A DNA stretch of 64,000 nucleotides from Aurantiochytrium sp. KH105 (taxonomy: Eukaryota; Sar; Bigyra; Thraustochytrida; Thraustochytriidae), in assembly GCA_003116975.1 (NCBI GenBank), contig BGKB01000113.1, positions 62,001-126,000 on the forward strand, given 5' to 3'. Positions within the stretch are counted from its first letter, which is position 1. Each line of letters starts with the position of its first letter. Shown piece by piece: positions 1 through 9,290 of this stretch. Position numbers and translations under genes: made by a program. The notes below the pieces were generated by a model. It was not told the origin of the DNA. It did no database searches and was given only the letters and a program-made list of their open reading frames with translations.

Positions 1-1822
1 CGTCCGCTCGCTCGCGCGCCACTGCGCGCTCGCCGCAACCTTTCAAGACTAACTCAGAAATCCTGATTCTATCTTCAGATGCTACGTCTAGTTTCTTTCC
101 TTGTGCCCGTGGTGCTGCAGCAACCGCTGACCGCAGCCGCTGCGCTGCCAGGCGCTGCTGCAGGCTTTCTCTGTTTCTTTCTTACTTTCTTCGCGCTTTC
201 GCGTCCCCGCGCGGGGCCGGCTGGCAGCTGCGCGTTGAGCCGGCCGGCGCGCGTCGCAAGGCGTCGCTGCGGCGGCTTGAGCCGCGCTTTGGCACGGGCG
301 CGCCGCGGTGACCCGCTCCCGCCGCGCCGGTTCGCCGCCTGTTCTCCGGGTCTTCCTGCGGGGGTCCCCGCGCACACCCTCTGCGGGGACTTCTCAACAT
401 AGAGTCGCGGTACGCCCCCTTTCCGCGCACGTTCCGCGGCTGAGGTCTTTGGGCCGATAGGGCCCCCGGGGCGGAGCGGCGGGCAGGAGGGGGGTGCGCG
501 GGGAGAGGCTGCGGTCGGCGGGGGGGACTCGCATGGCCGAAAGCCGCCGCCCGCACGTTACCGATGCGCGAAGAGCGGATAGAAGCGGGCACGCGCGCGC
601 GGCCAGTGCGGCACGGGGAAAAGATGCTGCGGCCGCAGCCGGCAGTGGCCACTGCCACCCGCCACCGGGCGAGCAAGCGGCGGCCTGCGTAGCTGGCCGG
701 CGGGCCAGAACGGGGAGCGGCGGCCGCGCAAGAGGCCGCGGCCAGGCATCGTCCTGGACGGGGGCCTGGAGTGCTGGTCCCCGTTCCTGGCCACTTCGGC
801 GCGCACACTGTGGGCGCGACGGCCCTCCACACCTCCACTGCCTTCTATCGCCGCTGGCGCTGTGCTCAGCAGGCATGTCAGGCCCCGCAGCTTGCCCAGG
901 CTCGCGCGCAGCACCTTTCGCGCAAGTCTGCGGCCACCCCCCATTTCCGGGAGAATTCCCCGAGGTGCGCGAAGGTGCGGTCTGCTTTCGCACCCGCACG
1001 TCCGCCCCTCACGTTTCCCCGTTCTGCCGGCGCGGGGGAGCAGCGCACAAGTTTGCGCGGGCACGCGCCTCGGGTAAGCGAGGATATCCTGGACCCTCGA
1101 GAATGAGACGGCGTTCGCCGCGGCTTCCGCGGAACGGCACCGCCGCAGAACGGTCCCCGCCGCTTCGGCCCGCAGGAGGGGCCCCTTCCGCGGCGCTTCC
1201 AGCGCGGCGCGGCAGTGCGGCGCCGGCGGATAGGCGACTTGCGGGCCGCGCATAGCGCACTTGCCGCCGCGGTTTGCCGCACTTGCGCCCGCCCTCCCTC
1301 CCCTTTCTTTCCCTTCCCCCTCCGGCTGGCTGGCTCCCGGTCAGGCACATCTCCGGGAGGGAACGGAGCAGGAAAAAGCTGGGCGAGGGCGAGCACGACT
1401 CGGACGTCAACAAATTCAAAACACTCAAATCAAATCCACAACCCGCACCACGAGCGACAAGCCCGACGTCCAGCCAGCAGACGCGGAGCGCGAGGGAGAG
1501 CAAGAACGCAGCAGCGTGCGGGAGCGAGGTCCAGCAGTGCTGTGCTCGCGCCGTGCTGTGCCGAGGCCAGGACTCCAGGAACGCCTGCGTGCGCGCGGCC
1601 TCCGACTCCGACACGCGCGACGGCGGGTGGAACCCCGGCGCGAAGGAAGGAAAGGAGGAAGCAAGGCCAGCGCAAGGCACGGCAGAGCCGGCCGTGGTTG
1701 GCGGGAGCGAGCGCGAGAAGCAAAACCGCAACTCGAAGCGCGCCCTACGTGACGACGCACAGCAGCGAAGCAAGCTAGCGAAGCAAGACAAAGACTCTCT
1801 CACACACAAACAAACTTATACA
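1..1822. other. GC-rich non-coding region upstream of the first gene
   Basis: No convincing gene is seen. Reading frames here are open only because the DNA is GC-rich and AT stop codons are scarce; their translations are Arg/Ala/Pro-rich without domain-like composition. The stretch holds a palindromic AGGATATCCT (1081-1090), a GCGCACAA/TTGCGC imperfect inverted element (1043-1058), and short GGCT repeats near 1324-1336. It is best read as promoter plus 5' leader of the gene starting at 1823. Confidence 0.6.
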
Positions 1823-3181
1823 ATGGCTGAAGAGGAGTTCAACAAGGACTTTGCCGCTCTCGGCCTCGATCGCGAAGATGCGGCGAGTGACGATGGCGCC
1901 AAGGCAGCCTCTGAGGTGGACCGCGCGCCCGTGTACAGGAGCGTCTCGTCCATGCTCACAGATGATCAATATGTGGACCCTGTCGTGTACAGGTCTCTCA
2001 AGGTGACGGAGTCGTGCCCGTCCGTTTTCGACCTCGCCGACTTTAAGAAGACCGCCGCTGTCCACAAGGAGCAAGGCGCCTATTACACCTTCGACCTCGC
2101 GCAGAAGACCCAGCACCAGCAGACCGCTGGTGTCAAGCGCCAGCGCCAGGTTCACCGCGTGCAGTCGCTCCGCAGACCCTTTGCCAAGTACGTGCCCGCG
2201 CCCGTCCACGCCCTCGCCGAGGTCGCCTCTGGCGATGCTCTCATCGAGGCAACCTTTGCCGCTCTTCACAAGGCTCAAGTTGACGCCAGCGCATGGGACG
2301 AGTCCCTCTCGAGCATTTCCTGCAAGGTGGTCGTTGACTCGACCGCCTACCGCTTCGATGTATACATTCTCGAGCTCGATGAGGCAGGCAAGGTCGAGAC
2401 CAGCGCCGCATACATGATTGAAATCCAGCGTATCTCTTCGTGCGCATGCCCCGCCGCTTGGAGCGCCGTGGTGGACTCGATCATGTCCCCTCTTGCGGAC
2501 ATTTGCTTCGGAGGCTACTTTACCGCACCTGTGCGGCGCCCGGCCTTTGGCCTCACCCGCCAGAGCTCTTCGGGTCACATTACCTCCCGCGAGGACATCT
2601 TTGCCGACCTTGGCTCTGCTGAGGACGACGAGATCGACCTCGAGTCCGTTGACGAGGAGTCGCTTGTCCGCGAGTACACCAGTCTCGTCGGCATTGCCTG
2701 CAACGCCGAGACGCCTTCGTGGTGCGCGCGCGTTGAGGTGGCCCAACTTCTCGCCCGTGTATCGGCCGAGGAGCGTGCCGCCAAGGCCCTCATCAAGGCG
2801 GACGCAGTGCCCAAGGTCATTCAGAGCCTTCAGGCACAGGTCCTCTCGCGCACGCTTGGGGAGCTCGCGTGCGCTTTCTGCACGCTGCTCAGCAACCTCG
2901 CCGTGCACTTTGATGCCCTCGAGACGCCCGTGAGCGTCGACCTCGCTGCACACACGACCATGCATGTGCTCCGCGCGGGCGACCTTACGAGTCATCTCGA
3001 TATTGAGCTCCTCCGCGAGGCTGCTCGGGCCCTTTCCTTGTTCTCGCGCAACATCAAGAACAAGCACCCTCTTCTCGACCAGGTTCGGGAGGTCGCCAAC
3101 ACCTGTGCAATGCAGACGAACGATACTCGTCTTTCGTCGCATGTTACATCTATCCTCCGCAATACCACAATCGCGAACTAG
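1823..3181 (+). CDS. Conserved-looking hypothetical protein, 452 aa, helical C-terminus
   Basis: The frame is open from further upstream, but the ATG at 1823 (preceded by ACA, protein start MAEEEFNKDFAALGL) is the most plausible start because everything before it is low-complexity Arg/Ser-rich translation. I do not recognise the family. The first 100 residues are acidic and polar. A central block (about 125-240) looks like a mixed alpha/beta domain, including the strand-like stretch YRFDVYILELDEAGK. An acidic linker follows (about 265-285, DDEIDLESVDEE). The last 170 residues are Leu/Ala-rich and resemble ARM/HEAT-type helical hairpins. No signal peptide or membrane segment is visible. It is convergent with the small gene on the minus strand. 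Function is unknown. Confidence 0.8.
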   Translation: MAEEEFNKDFAALGLDREDAASDDGAKAASEVDRAPVYRSVSSMLTDDQYVDPVVYRSLKVTESCPSVFDLADFKKTAAVHKEQGAYYTFDLAQKTQHQQTAGVKRQRQVHRVQSLRRPFAKYVPAPVHALAEVASGDALIEATFAALHKAQVDASAWDESLSSISCKVVVDSTAYRFDVYILELDEAGKVETSAAYMIEIQRISSCACPAAWSAVVDSIMSPLADICFGGYFTAPVRRPAFGLTRQSSSGHITSREDIFADLGSAEDDEIDLESVDEESLVREYTSLVGIACNAETPSWCARVEVAQLLARVSAEERAAKALIKADAVPKVIQSLQAQVLSRTLGELACAFCTLLSNLAVHFDALETPVSVDLAAHTTMHVLRAGDLTSHLDIELLREAARALSLFSRNIKNKHPLLDQVREVANTCAMQTNDTRLSSHVTSILRNTTIAN

Positions 3182-3884
3182 TTGCGAATGTTCATTATTG
3201 GCTGTCTACAATCAACTCCTTTGTAATTATTTGTCACACACTCACAACACATTTGGTATCTCTCTTTTTTGGTGAACGCTGATGCCGTCTTGAGAGAAAG
3301 AGAGCGAAGGAAACGTGCGTTTTCATCTCATGTGGGAAGGATAGTTAGCCGAGGCCCGCCTCCTTTTCTTTTCGTAGCTAGATGTGCCCGTTTTACTGAT
3401 AGGCACCGCTACTGCAAGCTGGCTTTTTTGAGAACAAAGGATGGGCTTCGTTTCGCAGTCGAGTTTTTTTTTTCAAAGTTGAATGAATGGTCTATAGGGT
3501 TGGCAACTGGGCTTCCACTCTGGTTAATGAATCTTTTCCAGTTCGATTCGATGAGATCAAAGGTGACCACTTTCACACGTGGTTCATCTATTCCAGCTCG
3601 ATCTACTGGCGGTGTAAGCAGAAAAAAAGCTACAATTGAGACATGAATCTCGCAAGTGCGTCTAGGCCCGGGCAACCAAGCTTTTTCTTCGCACGAAAGA
3701 ATCAAACGCACCCGCTTCAAGGCTGCTTCTTTGTCCATTTTGGTGGTGTTCGGGATCTACAGATTTGGACGGACAGTGTGTGTTATTTTAGCCATTTTTG
3801 TATTTTCTTCTACTATAGTTCTGGACCTTTTTCACGGCCAGTCCGAGCGCCGGCGCGTGAAGAGGCCAATCTGCAAGCCGGTAC
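3182..3884. other. Convergent intergenic region
   Basis: About 700 bp between the 3' ends of two convergent genes. AT content is higher than in the flanking genes, with T-rich runs (around 3467-3475). No gene, RNA or repeat is supported. It presumably holds both 3' UTRs. Confidence 0.5.
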
Positions 3885-4226
3885 TCATGCCCGGGCGTCG
3901 ATGGCGTCCTGTGCGGCATCCTGCTTGGCGCGCTCCTGCCGGTCGTACAAGTCGAGCATGGACTGAAGCGAGTTGGCGCGCGAAGTGGGCGTCGCCATGT
4001 ACTTGGTTCCCTTGCCGTCCTGGCCCTCGCATGCGAGCTTCTCGGACGTGAGGATGAACGTGCGGTCCGGCTGCTGCCACCAGTTGGCCATGCGCAGTGG
4101 CCTCGAGGTGTGCTCGCGGAACGCATGGGCGCCAGCGTCAAGGTCCTTGAGCTCCTTGCGGGCGTGCGAGCGGACGGACACTGGGTCCTCCATCATGTTG
4201 TGGATCATGTCCGTAATGAAGCTCAT
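3885..4226 (-). CDS. Small hypothetical protein, 113 aa
   Basis: The reading frame begins MSFITDMIHNMMEDPVSV and ends QDAIDARA. An in-frame ATG 33 nt further upstream exists, but the shorter start has an ACA context like other genes here (ACAATG). The composition is protein-like and mixed, unlike surrounding shadow frames: an amphipathic N-terminus, a central WWQQPDRTFILTSEKLACEG segment, and a charged helical C-terminus (LDLYDRQERAKQDAAQ). No membrane segment or known motif is recognised. The sequence just upstream, ending TTGTTGCTGCACAG, resembles a 3' splice acceptor, so a 5' exon cannot be excluded. The function is not known. Confidence 0.6.
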   Translation of the reverse strand: MSFITDMIHNMMEDPVSVRSHARKELKDLDAGAHAFREHTSRPLRMANWWQQPDRTFILTSEKLACEGQDGKGTKYMATPTSRANSLQSMLDLYDRQERAKQDAAQDAIDARA

Positions 4227-4286
4227 TGTGTAGCTCTTCCTGGGTCTGTGCAGCAACAACGAGATCGAGGCAGCATGATAATATAT

Positions 4287-4307
4287 CAGTCAGTCAGTCA
4301 GTCAGTC
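4287..4307. repeat. (CAGT)n microsatellite
   Basis: Five uninterrupted CAGT units in the upstream region of the small minus-strand gene. Confidence 0.9.
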
Positions 4308-4402
4308 GATCAGTTGAAACAAATCAGGTCTTCGCCACCGCCGACGTCGCCGTCATCGCGAACAAATCCCCTTCCCCGCACGGCCCCACGCAGCCGCAGC
4401 AC

Positions 4403-4435
4403 TGCGCGCACGCACGCGCGCGCGCGCGCGCGCAC
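4403..4435. repeat. Alternating CG tract, Z-DNA-prone
   Basis: GCGCACGCACG followed by about nine CG dinucleotides. Alternating purine-pyrimidine of this kind can adopt Z-DNA under negative supercoiling, which fits a promoter location. Confidence 0.8.
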
Positions 4436-4832
4436 AAAGAGTGCAGCTCTAGCTCGCTCCCCTCGGGCGCCGCTGCCATTCCCTGCGCATCATCATCGCC
4501 TCTTCGCGGACCGCGCCGCCGCGGCGACCGCCAAGGTCTGCGCACCGGGTCGACCCCGCGCCGCCGCCGCCGCCGCCGCCTCCGCCGCCGCCCGCGCGCC
4601 CGCGCCGCCGCACGTACTCGTCTCCGCGCGCGCCACTCGATCGAAGAATACAAGCGCCGCAAGAAGATGACGAAGAAGAAGAAAAAAATAATAATAAATC
4701 AAGGCAGCCGCAGGAAAGAGCTGCTGGGTGCGGACAGCACGGGCGCGCGGTATCGTAGAGTATTTCCGTCTCCCTGGGTGGGCGGGTTGGGACGAAGAGG
4801 GACTTGACCGTTCACGGCGTAGCAGACTCGGA

Positions 4833-4868
4833 GCTTGCTTGCTTGCTTGCTTGCTTGCTCGCTCGCTC
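4833..4868. repeat. (GCTT)n(GCTC)n tetranucleotide repeat
   Basis: A run of GCTT units that passes into GCTC units, about 150 bp upstream of the ATG at 5014. Confidence 0.9.
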
Positions 4869-5013
4869 TCGCAGGGCTTGCTTTCCGAGAGACGTGCGCA
4901 GCGATGAGCAAGTGAGCTGTGCCTCGATCAGGAAAAGCTTCGCTAGACTACGCTAGGCTAGGCTAACGCACGCTGACGCACGCCAGCGCACGAGCGGTTG
5001 CGAGAAAAAGGCC

Positions 5014-8000
5014 ATGGGTAAGGTCTACTCGCAGGAACTACGAGACCAAGATGCAGAACTCAAGACGCACGGGGCCGTGAGCGCCGCGACGAGATTGAGG
5101 GCGACGAGCGCCTGGGTTCCAGACTTTTCAAGCTACGATTTCGGAGAGGAGTTTGTGCGATGGGAAGGCATCGAGTTCAAGGACGTGCAGCGCGCGCACA
5201 GCCTTTGGCGCAAACTTGGTGCCAACCTCACCTTCTCGCGCAACGGGTACCTCTTTTTTGTCAACCAAACAGGGCTCAGCAAAAGACAAAGCAAGGACAT
5301 CGTCGCCCTTGCCGCAACCCATGGCGGAGACGGCGATAGTACCACCGGTCCTCCGGTACTCTCATCCTCTGACGTCAACAAGCTCGAGGTTCTACGCCAA
5401 TTCGACAGCTTTCTCGCCAAGGCCAAAGACTACGGCTTGGCCCAACAGCGAAGAAAAATTGAACGACAGACCAACACGCCCGTTACCCCACCTCGCATCT
5501 CTGCCCTTGACCTGCTCAGCGGACTCGCCCTTGTCAGCAAAGCGACGCCAACGCAAAAGGCGGGCTTCATCTTTGGTCTTTTCGATTTTCATCGACGCAA
5601 AAAGCTCGATCGCGACGAGATTCTCGCGCTCGTTGCAGCTTCCATGCGAGGCTACTGCTCCATCAAAAACGCGCCTCTTCCACCGCCCGAGGGCCTGACC
5701 TGGCTCGTCGACGAAACATTGTTTCAAGCCCAGCGACTCGACAAGACGCGTGACACCATTGCCCTCAACTCCTTTGTTACCTTTTGCAAGCGCAGCCCCA
5801 GCGTAGATATCATCCTCAATACAGCAGATGCAGTCGCGACAGGTTCTGGCTCCGCTTTTGCGGAGCGTCGTCTCGCGCTTCAGAAAAAGCTTCTCACACG
5901 CCTCGCACGCATCGAAGCGTCTCTCGAGGCTCTCGGCGAGGCCCCCTTCCCACCCGATGAAATACGTGATCTCATCACCAACACTGCGCAAACCCGCAGT
6001 CTCAAAGAACATCAGGCTTTTCTTCAGCAGGGCGTCAGTGAAAGCAAGCCCGAGACAGATGACCTGATCGCTGCCAGTGACAACCAAGCTGGCACGCTTC
6101 CCTCGCGCCGCGGTGCACAAGTCCATGCTTGCCTTGTCCACTCTTGGTTTCCCGAGCTCAAGCCGCAAACGCAGATTCGCGCGTCGCTTGACCCTGCCTT
6201 TGCCGGACTCTCCATCGAGCAATACTCAAACATGTCCGAGGCAGACCGCCTCGAATGGAGCGATTCCACGTCAACGCTCGTCTTTCTTGTCGACAAGCTT
6301 GAAGCTTTATGGCCGCTCGATCGCCTCTACTTGCCAAAGTGCACCTCGCAATGGCTTTTCTCGCTCGCTGCCTTCTCAGGTGCTTTGCTCGACGTCGCGA
6401 ATGAACCCCAAGCGCCGAACTCGGAAGAAACTCAGCGACCTCCAAATGATCAGGTCGAAAGTGCGATCAACCAAATTGAAGAATCTCTTGACGGGCCAGC
6501 TGAGGCAAATGTCGACATTCAACTTGCAGCAAAGAATGATGAAAGTTCTGCGGCAAAAGTCAACTTTGCCGCAGATACATCCAACGAGACTAGAGGAGAA
6601 TTCGCGAACGCATCGTCCGACAACCCGAACGCAAAGCCTGCAACGGGTGACCAAAACTTTGACCCCGACGAGGCCTCGAGCGGCCCGAACAAAAAGCACG
6701 CGAATTGCGAGAAAGGCGCAAGCTCTGTTGCGAAAGCTGACGAGCAAGCCGAAACATCTCAACCTATTCGAGACGTCCCTCTCTCGGCTCTTGCGCAGTG
6801 GATTCGCAGGTGGCCACTCGCAGAAGAAGTACTTGCTCGTACCTCTACCGGCAAGTATTGGGCGTGGTCTCGGGTCTTGTCCCCACTTGCCCGAGCTCTC
6901 GGTCGTGCCGTCATGTTCGGTCTCTCAAGTCCATTTGACAGAGTTATGACGCAACTTGCATCACATCTTTGGATCGGAGATCGATACGATCAAAAGGCAG
7001 ACACCACGCTCGCCATGACTGTCAATCTAGATCCAGACGACACCTTTGCAGTGGAAGCTACCCTAGAGTATCGCGAACGTGGAGAATCTGCCCGCCGCAT
7101 GGAAGAGAGCGCAGAAGCACCTGAACTGGACGACGAGGACGCCACGGAAAGTGCACTCGATCAACTCGACTATGAGCTTTCCCTCGTGGAAAATAGCCCG
7201 GTCCTCGAGCGAGGCAAAACTTTCTACGAGCGAGCTTTCCATGACACCCCAATGGACTCGCGGGGAAGCCTTGTCAAGTCCAATCTGCCAGCGACGGATG
7301 GGGTGACTGGCTACCTCATGATTGATTTGGCCGTACATGTGTCTGCCACTCCAGAGGAACTTACCTTGGCAGCCTTCAAGCTTCGCGTGTTCTTGACACA
7401 CGAGTATTTTGTGCACTCGACGGCCGTGATCGGCGCCCATGTGATCGAGGTTGCAGAGTTCAAGGGCAGTGCGAAGAAGCTCCGTCTTGTGCTTTTTTTC
7501 AAGACGCCGCTCATGACACGGATTGTCAGCAAGCTTACTGAATGGTTTGGAAAAGCGGAGTCACTCGCTCTGCATCTCTCCATGGGAGCCAATGTCGAGC
7601 AAGCTTTTGAAAGTTCCTGGAACGGTGAGCTCGAGGCTCTTTGGGAGATGCCCCAAGAAGACGGCACATTTACAAGTATTAATCAAGCAGATGACGCACG
7701 TGCAGACAGCATGCGTTCGCAGCGCAAACGAGCATTTGATCCGGCCTGGGCGCGTCACCTTGGTCTCCAGATGCCTTCACTGGCACAGTCTGCCCCTGCA
7801 AAGCTGCCAGCTGATTCCCGAGCAGCACAGAGCTCGACTTCAAACCAAGAGGATCGAGACCTTGAGCTCAAACTTGCCCAGGCGATGAGCGAACGCGAAG
7901 TGCATCGACGTGCTCGGCTTCGAGTTGCAGAAAAGAAATTAACCACCTTTGGTCACGAATGCGTCGCCATTCTTTTCGCGACATTTGATACCGATCGTGA

Positions 8001-9033
8001 CGGCGCTCTTAGCCTCGACGAGATGAATGCAATGCAACGTGCGCTCGATAGTGCGCAGTTTTCTTCAACGCAAGAATACGTTTCGGCATTGCAAGAGGAC
8101 GGGGCTGTGGTGGATCACCAGGGCTTTCTCACTCTCGATGGACTCGAGCAGCTCTATATTCGGACCGCGCCCGAGTGCCTCGCCAAAGACCTCGGGATGC
8201 TCGGCATCAAGAGCTGCTCTCTTGCTCGAGTTCCCGTGCAGGCAAGTTTACGTGTGGTTGGTCCAATGCTTGGTCGTATCTGCGCGCAAACGAGCTCACA
8301 AAACAACGATGCTACCTCATCAGCAAATGCGTCCTCCTGCGATCGCCTTGGTCATCTGCAAAGTCTCTTTGCACACGGATTTAGACTTTTTCAGGAGGGA
8401 AAGGAGCTTTGGCGGCAGCACAACGAGGCTGCGCGCCTTGAGGTGGCCTATCCTGACTGGGTCGGAGCGCTCCGTTATCTGACTGAGTCAGCACAAGTCT
8501 GTCTGCCACAATCCGCATTTTCCTACCTGCGTGATTTGGTATTCCGTGCCGGATTCGCTCGAAATCTGGCGTTTGACACCATGGCCTTTACGCGCGGTCT
8601 CCTCTTTGCGCTTTCGAGGGCCCAAGTCGGTTGTTTGGACGATGAGGTTGAGGATGCGACTGAGCAAGAGGGAAAGACCGACGTGGACGCGGCACTCGAA
8701 GGCCAGGTCGACAGCCTTGGCGAAAGCGAGGGCTTCGATGCGGACGGAGACAAATCTTCGGAGAAGGATCGTGTGCCAGCTGATGTCTTGGAACGTCAAT
8801 TCTTGAAAAGCTGTTATCACCTTTGCAGCGCTTTCCAATTTGTGATTGCTGGCGTTGCAAGGGGCGAACTTCGTTTCCAGGACGATCGTGCTGTTGTTCT
8901 CTCTGGAACCGGAATGGACATTGTTGACTGGTTCGTTGGGCCTACCAAGCTCGATTCTCTGGCAAGGGCCATTCTTGTCGACAAAAAAGCAAACGATGAC
9001 ACAAGTGACACCAGTGTACCCCTCGAAGCGTGA
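5014..9033 (+). CDS. EF-hand protein, 1339 aa, candidate N-myristoylation
   Basis: Single-exon gene starting ATGGGT. The N-terminus MGKVYS fits the N-myristoylation rule (Gly2, Ser6), suggesting a lipid-anchored cytosolic-face protein. A degenerate EF-hand-like segment lies near residues 185-213 (FDFHRRKKLDRDEI, poor in loop ligands). A canonical loop starts at Asp992 (DTDRDGALSLDE: Asp at 1, 3 and 5, Gly6, Glu12). A hydrophilic, repeat-poor linker rich in Asn/Glu/Ala lies around 465-590. The rest is alpha-helical-looking with no membrane span. The layout (paired EF-like regions in a large scaffold) recalls Ca2+ sensors or scaffold proteins, but I cannot name the family. It is convergent with the Zn2Cys6 gene, with 257 bp between stop codons. 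Ca2+ binding is inferred for the second loop only. Confidence 0.85.
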   Translation: MGKVYSQELRDQDAELKTHGAVSAATRLRATSAWVPDFSSYDFGEEFVRWEGIEFKDVQRAHSLWRKLGANLTFSRNGYLFFVNQTGLSKRQSKDIVALAATHGGDGDSTTGPPVLSSSDVNKLEVLRQFDSFLAKAKDYGLAQQRRKIERQTNTPVTPPRISALDLLSGLALVSKATPTQKAGFIFGLFDFHRRKKLDRDEILALVAASMRGYCSIKNAPLPPPEGLTWLVDETLFQAQRLDKTRDTIALNSFVTFCKRSPSVDIILNTADAVATGSGSAFAERRLALQKKLLTRLARIEASLEALGEAPFPPDEIRDLITNTAQTRSLKEHQAFLQQGVSESKPETDDLIAASDNQAGTLPSRRGAQVHACLVHSWFPELKPQTQIRASLDPAFAGLSIEQYSNMSEADRLEWSDSTSTLVFLVDKLEALWPLDRLYLPKCTSQWLFSLAAFSGALLDVANEPQAPNSEETQRPPNDQVESAINQIEESLDGPAEANVDIQLAAKNDESSAAKVNFAADTSNETRGEFANASSDNPNAKPATGDQNFDPDEASSGPNKKHANCEKGASSVAKADEQAETSQPIRDVPLSALAQWIRRWPLAEEVLARTSTGKYWAWSRVLSPLARALGRAVMFGLSSPFDRVMTQLASHLWIGDRYDQKADTTLAMTVNLDPDDTFAVEATLEYRERGESARRMEESAEAPELDDEDATESALDQLDYELSLVENSPVLERGKTFYERAFHDTPMDSRGSLVKSNLPATDGVTGYLMIDLAVHVSATPEELTLAAFKLRVFLTHEYFVHSTAVIGAHVIEVAEFKGSAKKLRLVLFFKTPLMTRIVSKLTEWFGKAESLALHLSMGANVEQAFESSWNGELEALWEMPQEDGTFTSINQADDARADSMRSQRKRAFDPAWARHLGLQMPSLAQSAPAKLPADSRAAQSSTSNQEDRDLELKLAQAMSEREVHRRARLRVAEKKLTTFGHECVAILFATFDTDRDGALSLDEMNAMQRALDSAQFSSTQEYVSALQEDGAVVDHQGFLTLDGLEQLYIRTAPECLAKDLGMLGIKSCSLARVPVQASLRVVGPMLGRICAQTSSQNNDATSSANASSCDRLGHLQSLFAHGFRLFQEGKELWRQHNEAARLEVAYPDWVGALRYLTESAQVCLPQSAFSYLRDLVFRAGFARNLAFDTMAFTRGLLFALSRAQVGCLDDEVEDATEQEGKTDVDAALEGQVDSLGESEGFDADGDKSSEKDRVPADVLERQFLKSCYHLCSAFQFVIAGVARGELRFQDDRAVVLSGTGMDIVDWFVGPTKLDSLARAILVDKKANDDTSDTSVPLEA

Positions 9034-9290
9034 GAGTGCCAGAAAGAATTGAAATTTGCCCGGTTAGGGACAGTAGTATAAAAAGGAAAAAATGTGTTGA
9101 AAAAAGTTCGTCATTCAGAAGGAGTTGCTCGTTTAGCAAAAAGAGGCTTACGAGCAGGGAGAAAGTTAAGCAAGTGTCATCCTGTTCTGATGTGATGTCG
9201 TCAAAAATGTGCATTCTATAACCACGCTCAGTCCATGATTGTTACAACAATAATAGCCGATCGCCAGCACAGACGCGATGCGCAGGCAAG

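Larger units (their letters stand above)
4227..5013. other. Divergent promoter region rich in microsatellites
   Basis: Shared upstream region of the small minus-strand gene and the plus-strand EF-hand gene. It contains (CAGT)n at 4287-4307, an alternating (CG)n tract at 4403-4435, GCC-rich trinucleotide repeats near 4559-4592, a GAA/AAT-rich patch near 4664-4700, and (GCTT)n/(GCTC)n at 4833-4868. A minimal upstream ORF (ATG AGC AAG TGA, 4904-4915) lies 98 nt before the ATG at 5014. Confidence 0.6.

Noticed and set aside
1775-3142. 455-residue open frame antisense to the first gene
   Set aside because: Same cause: antisense shadow of a codon-biased gene, with no recognisable motif.
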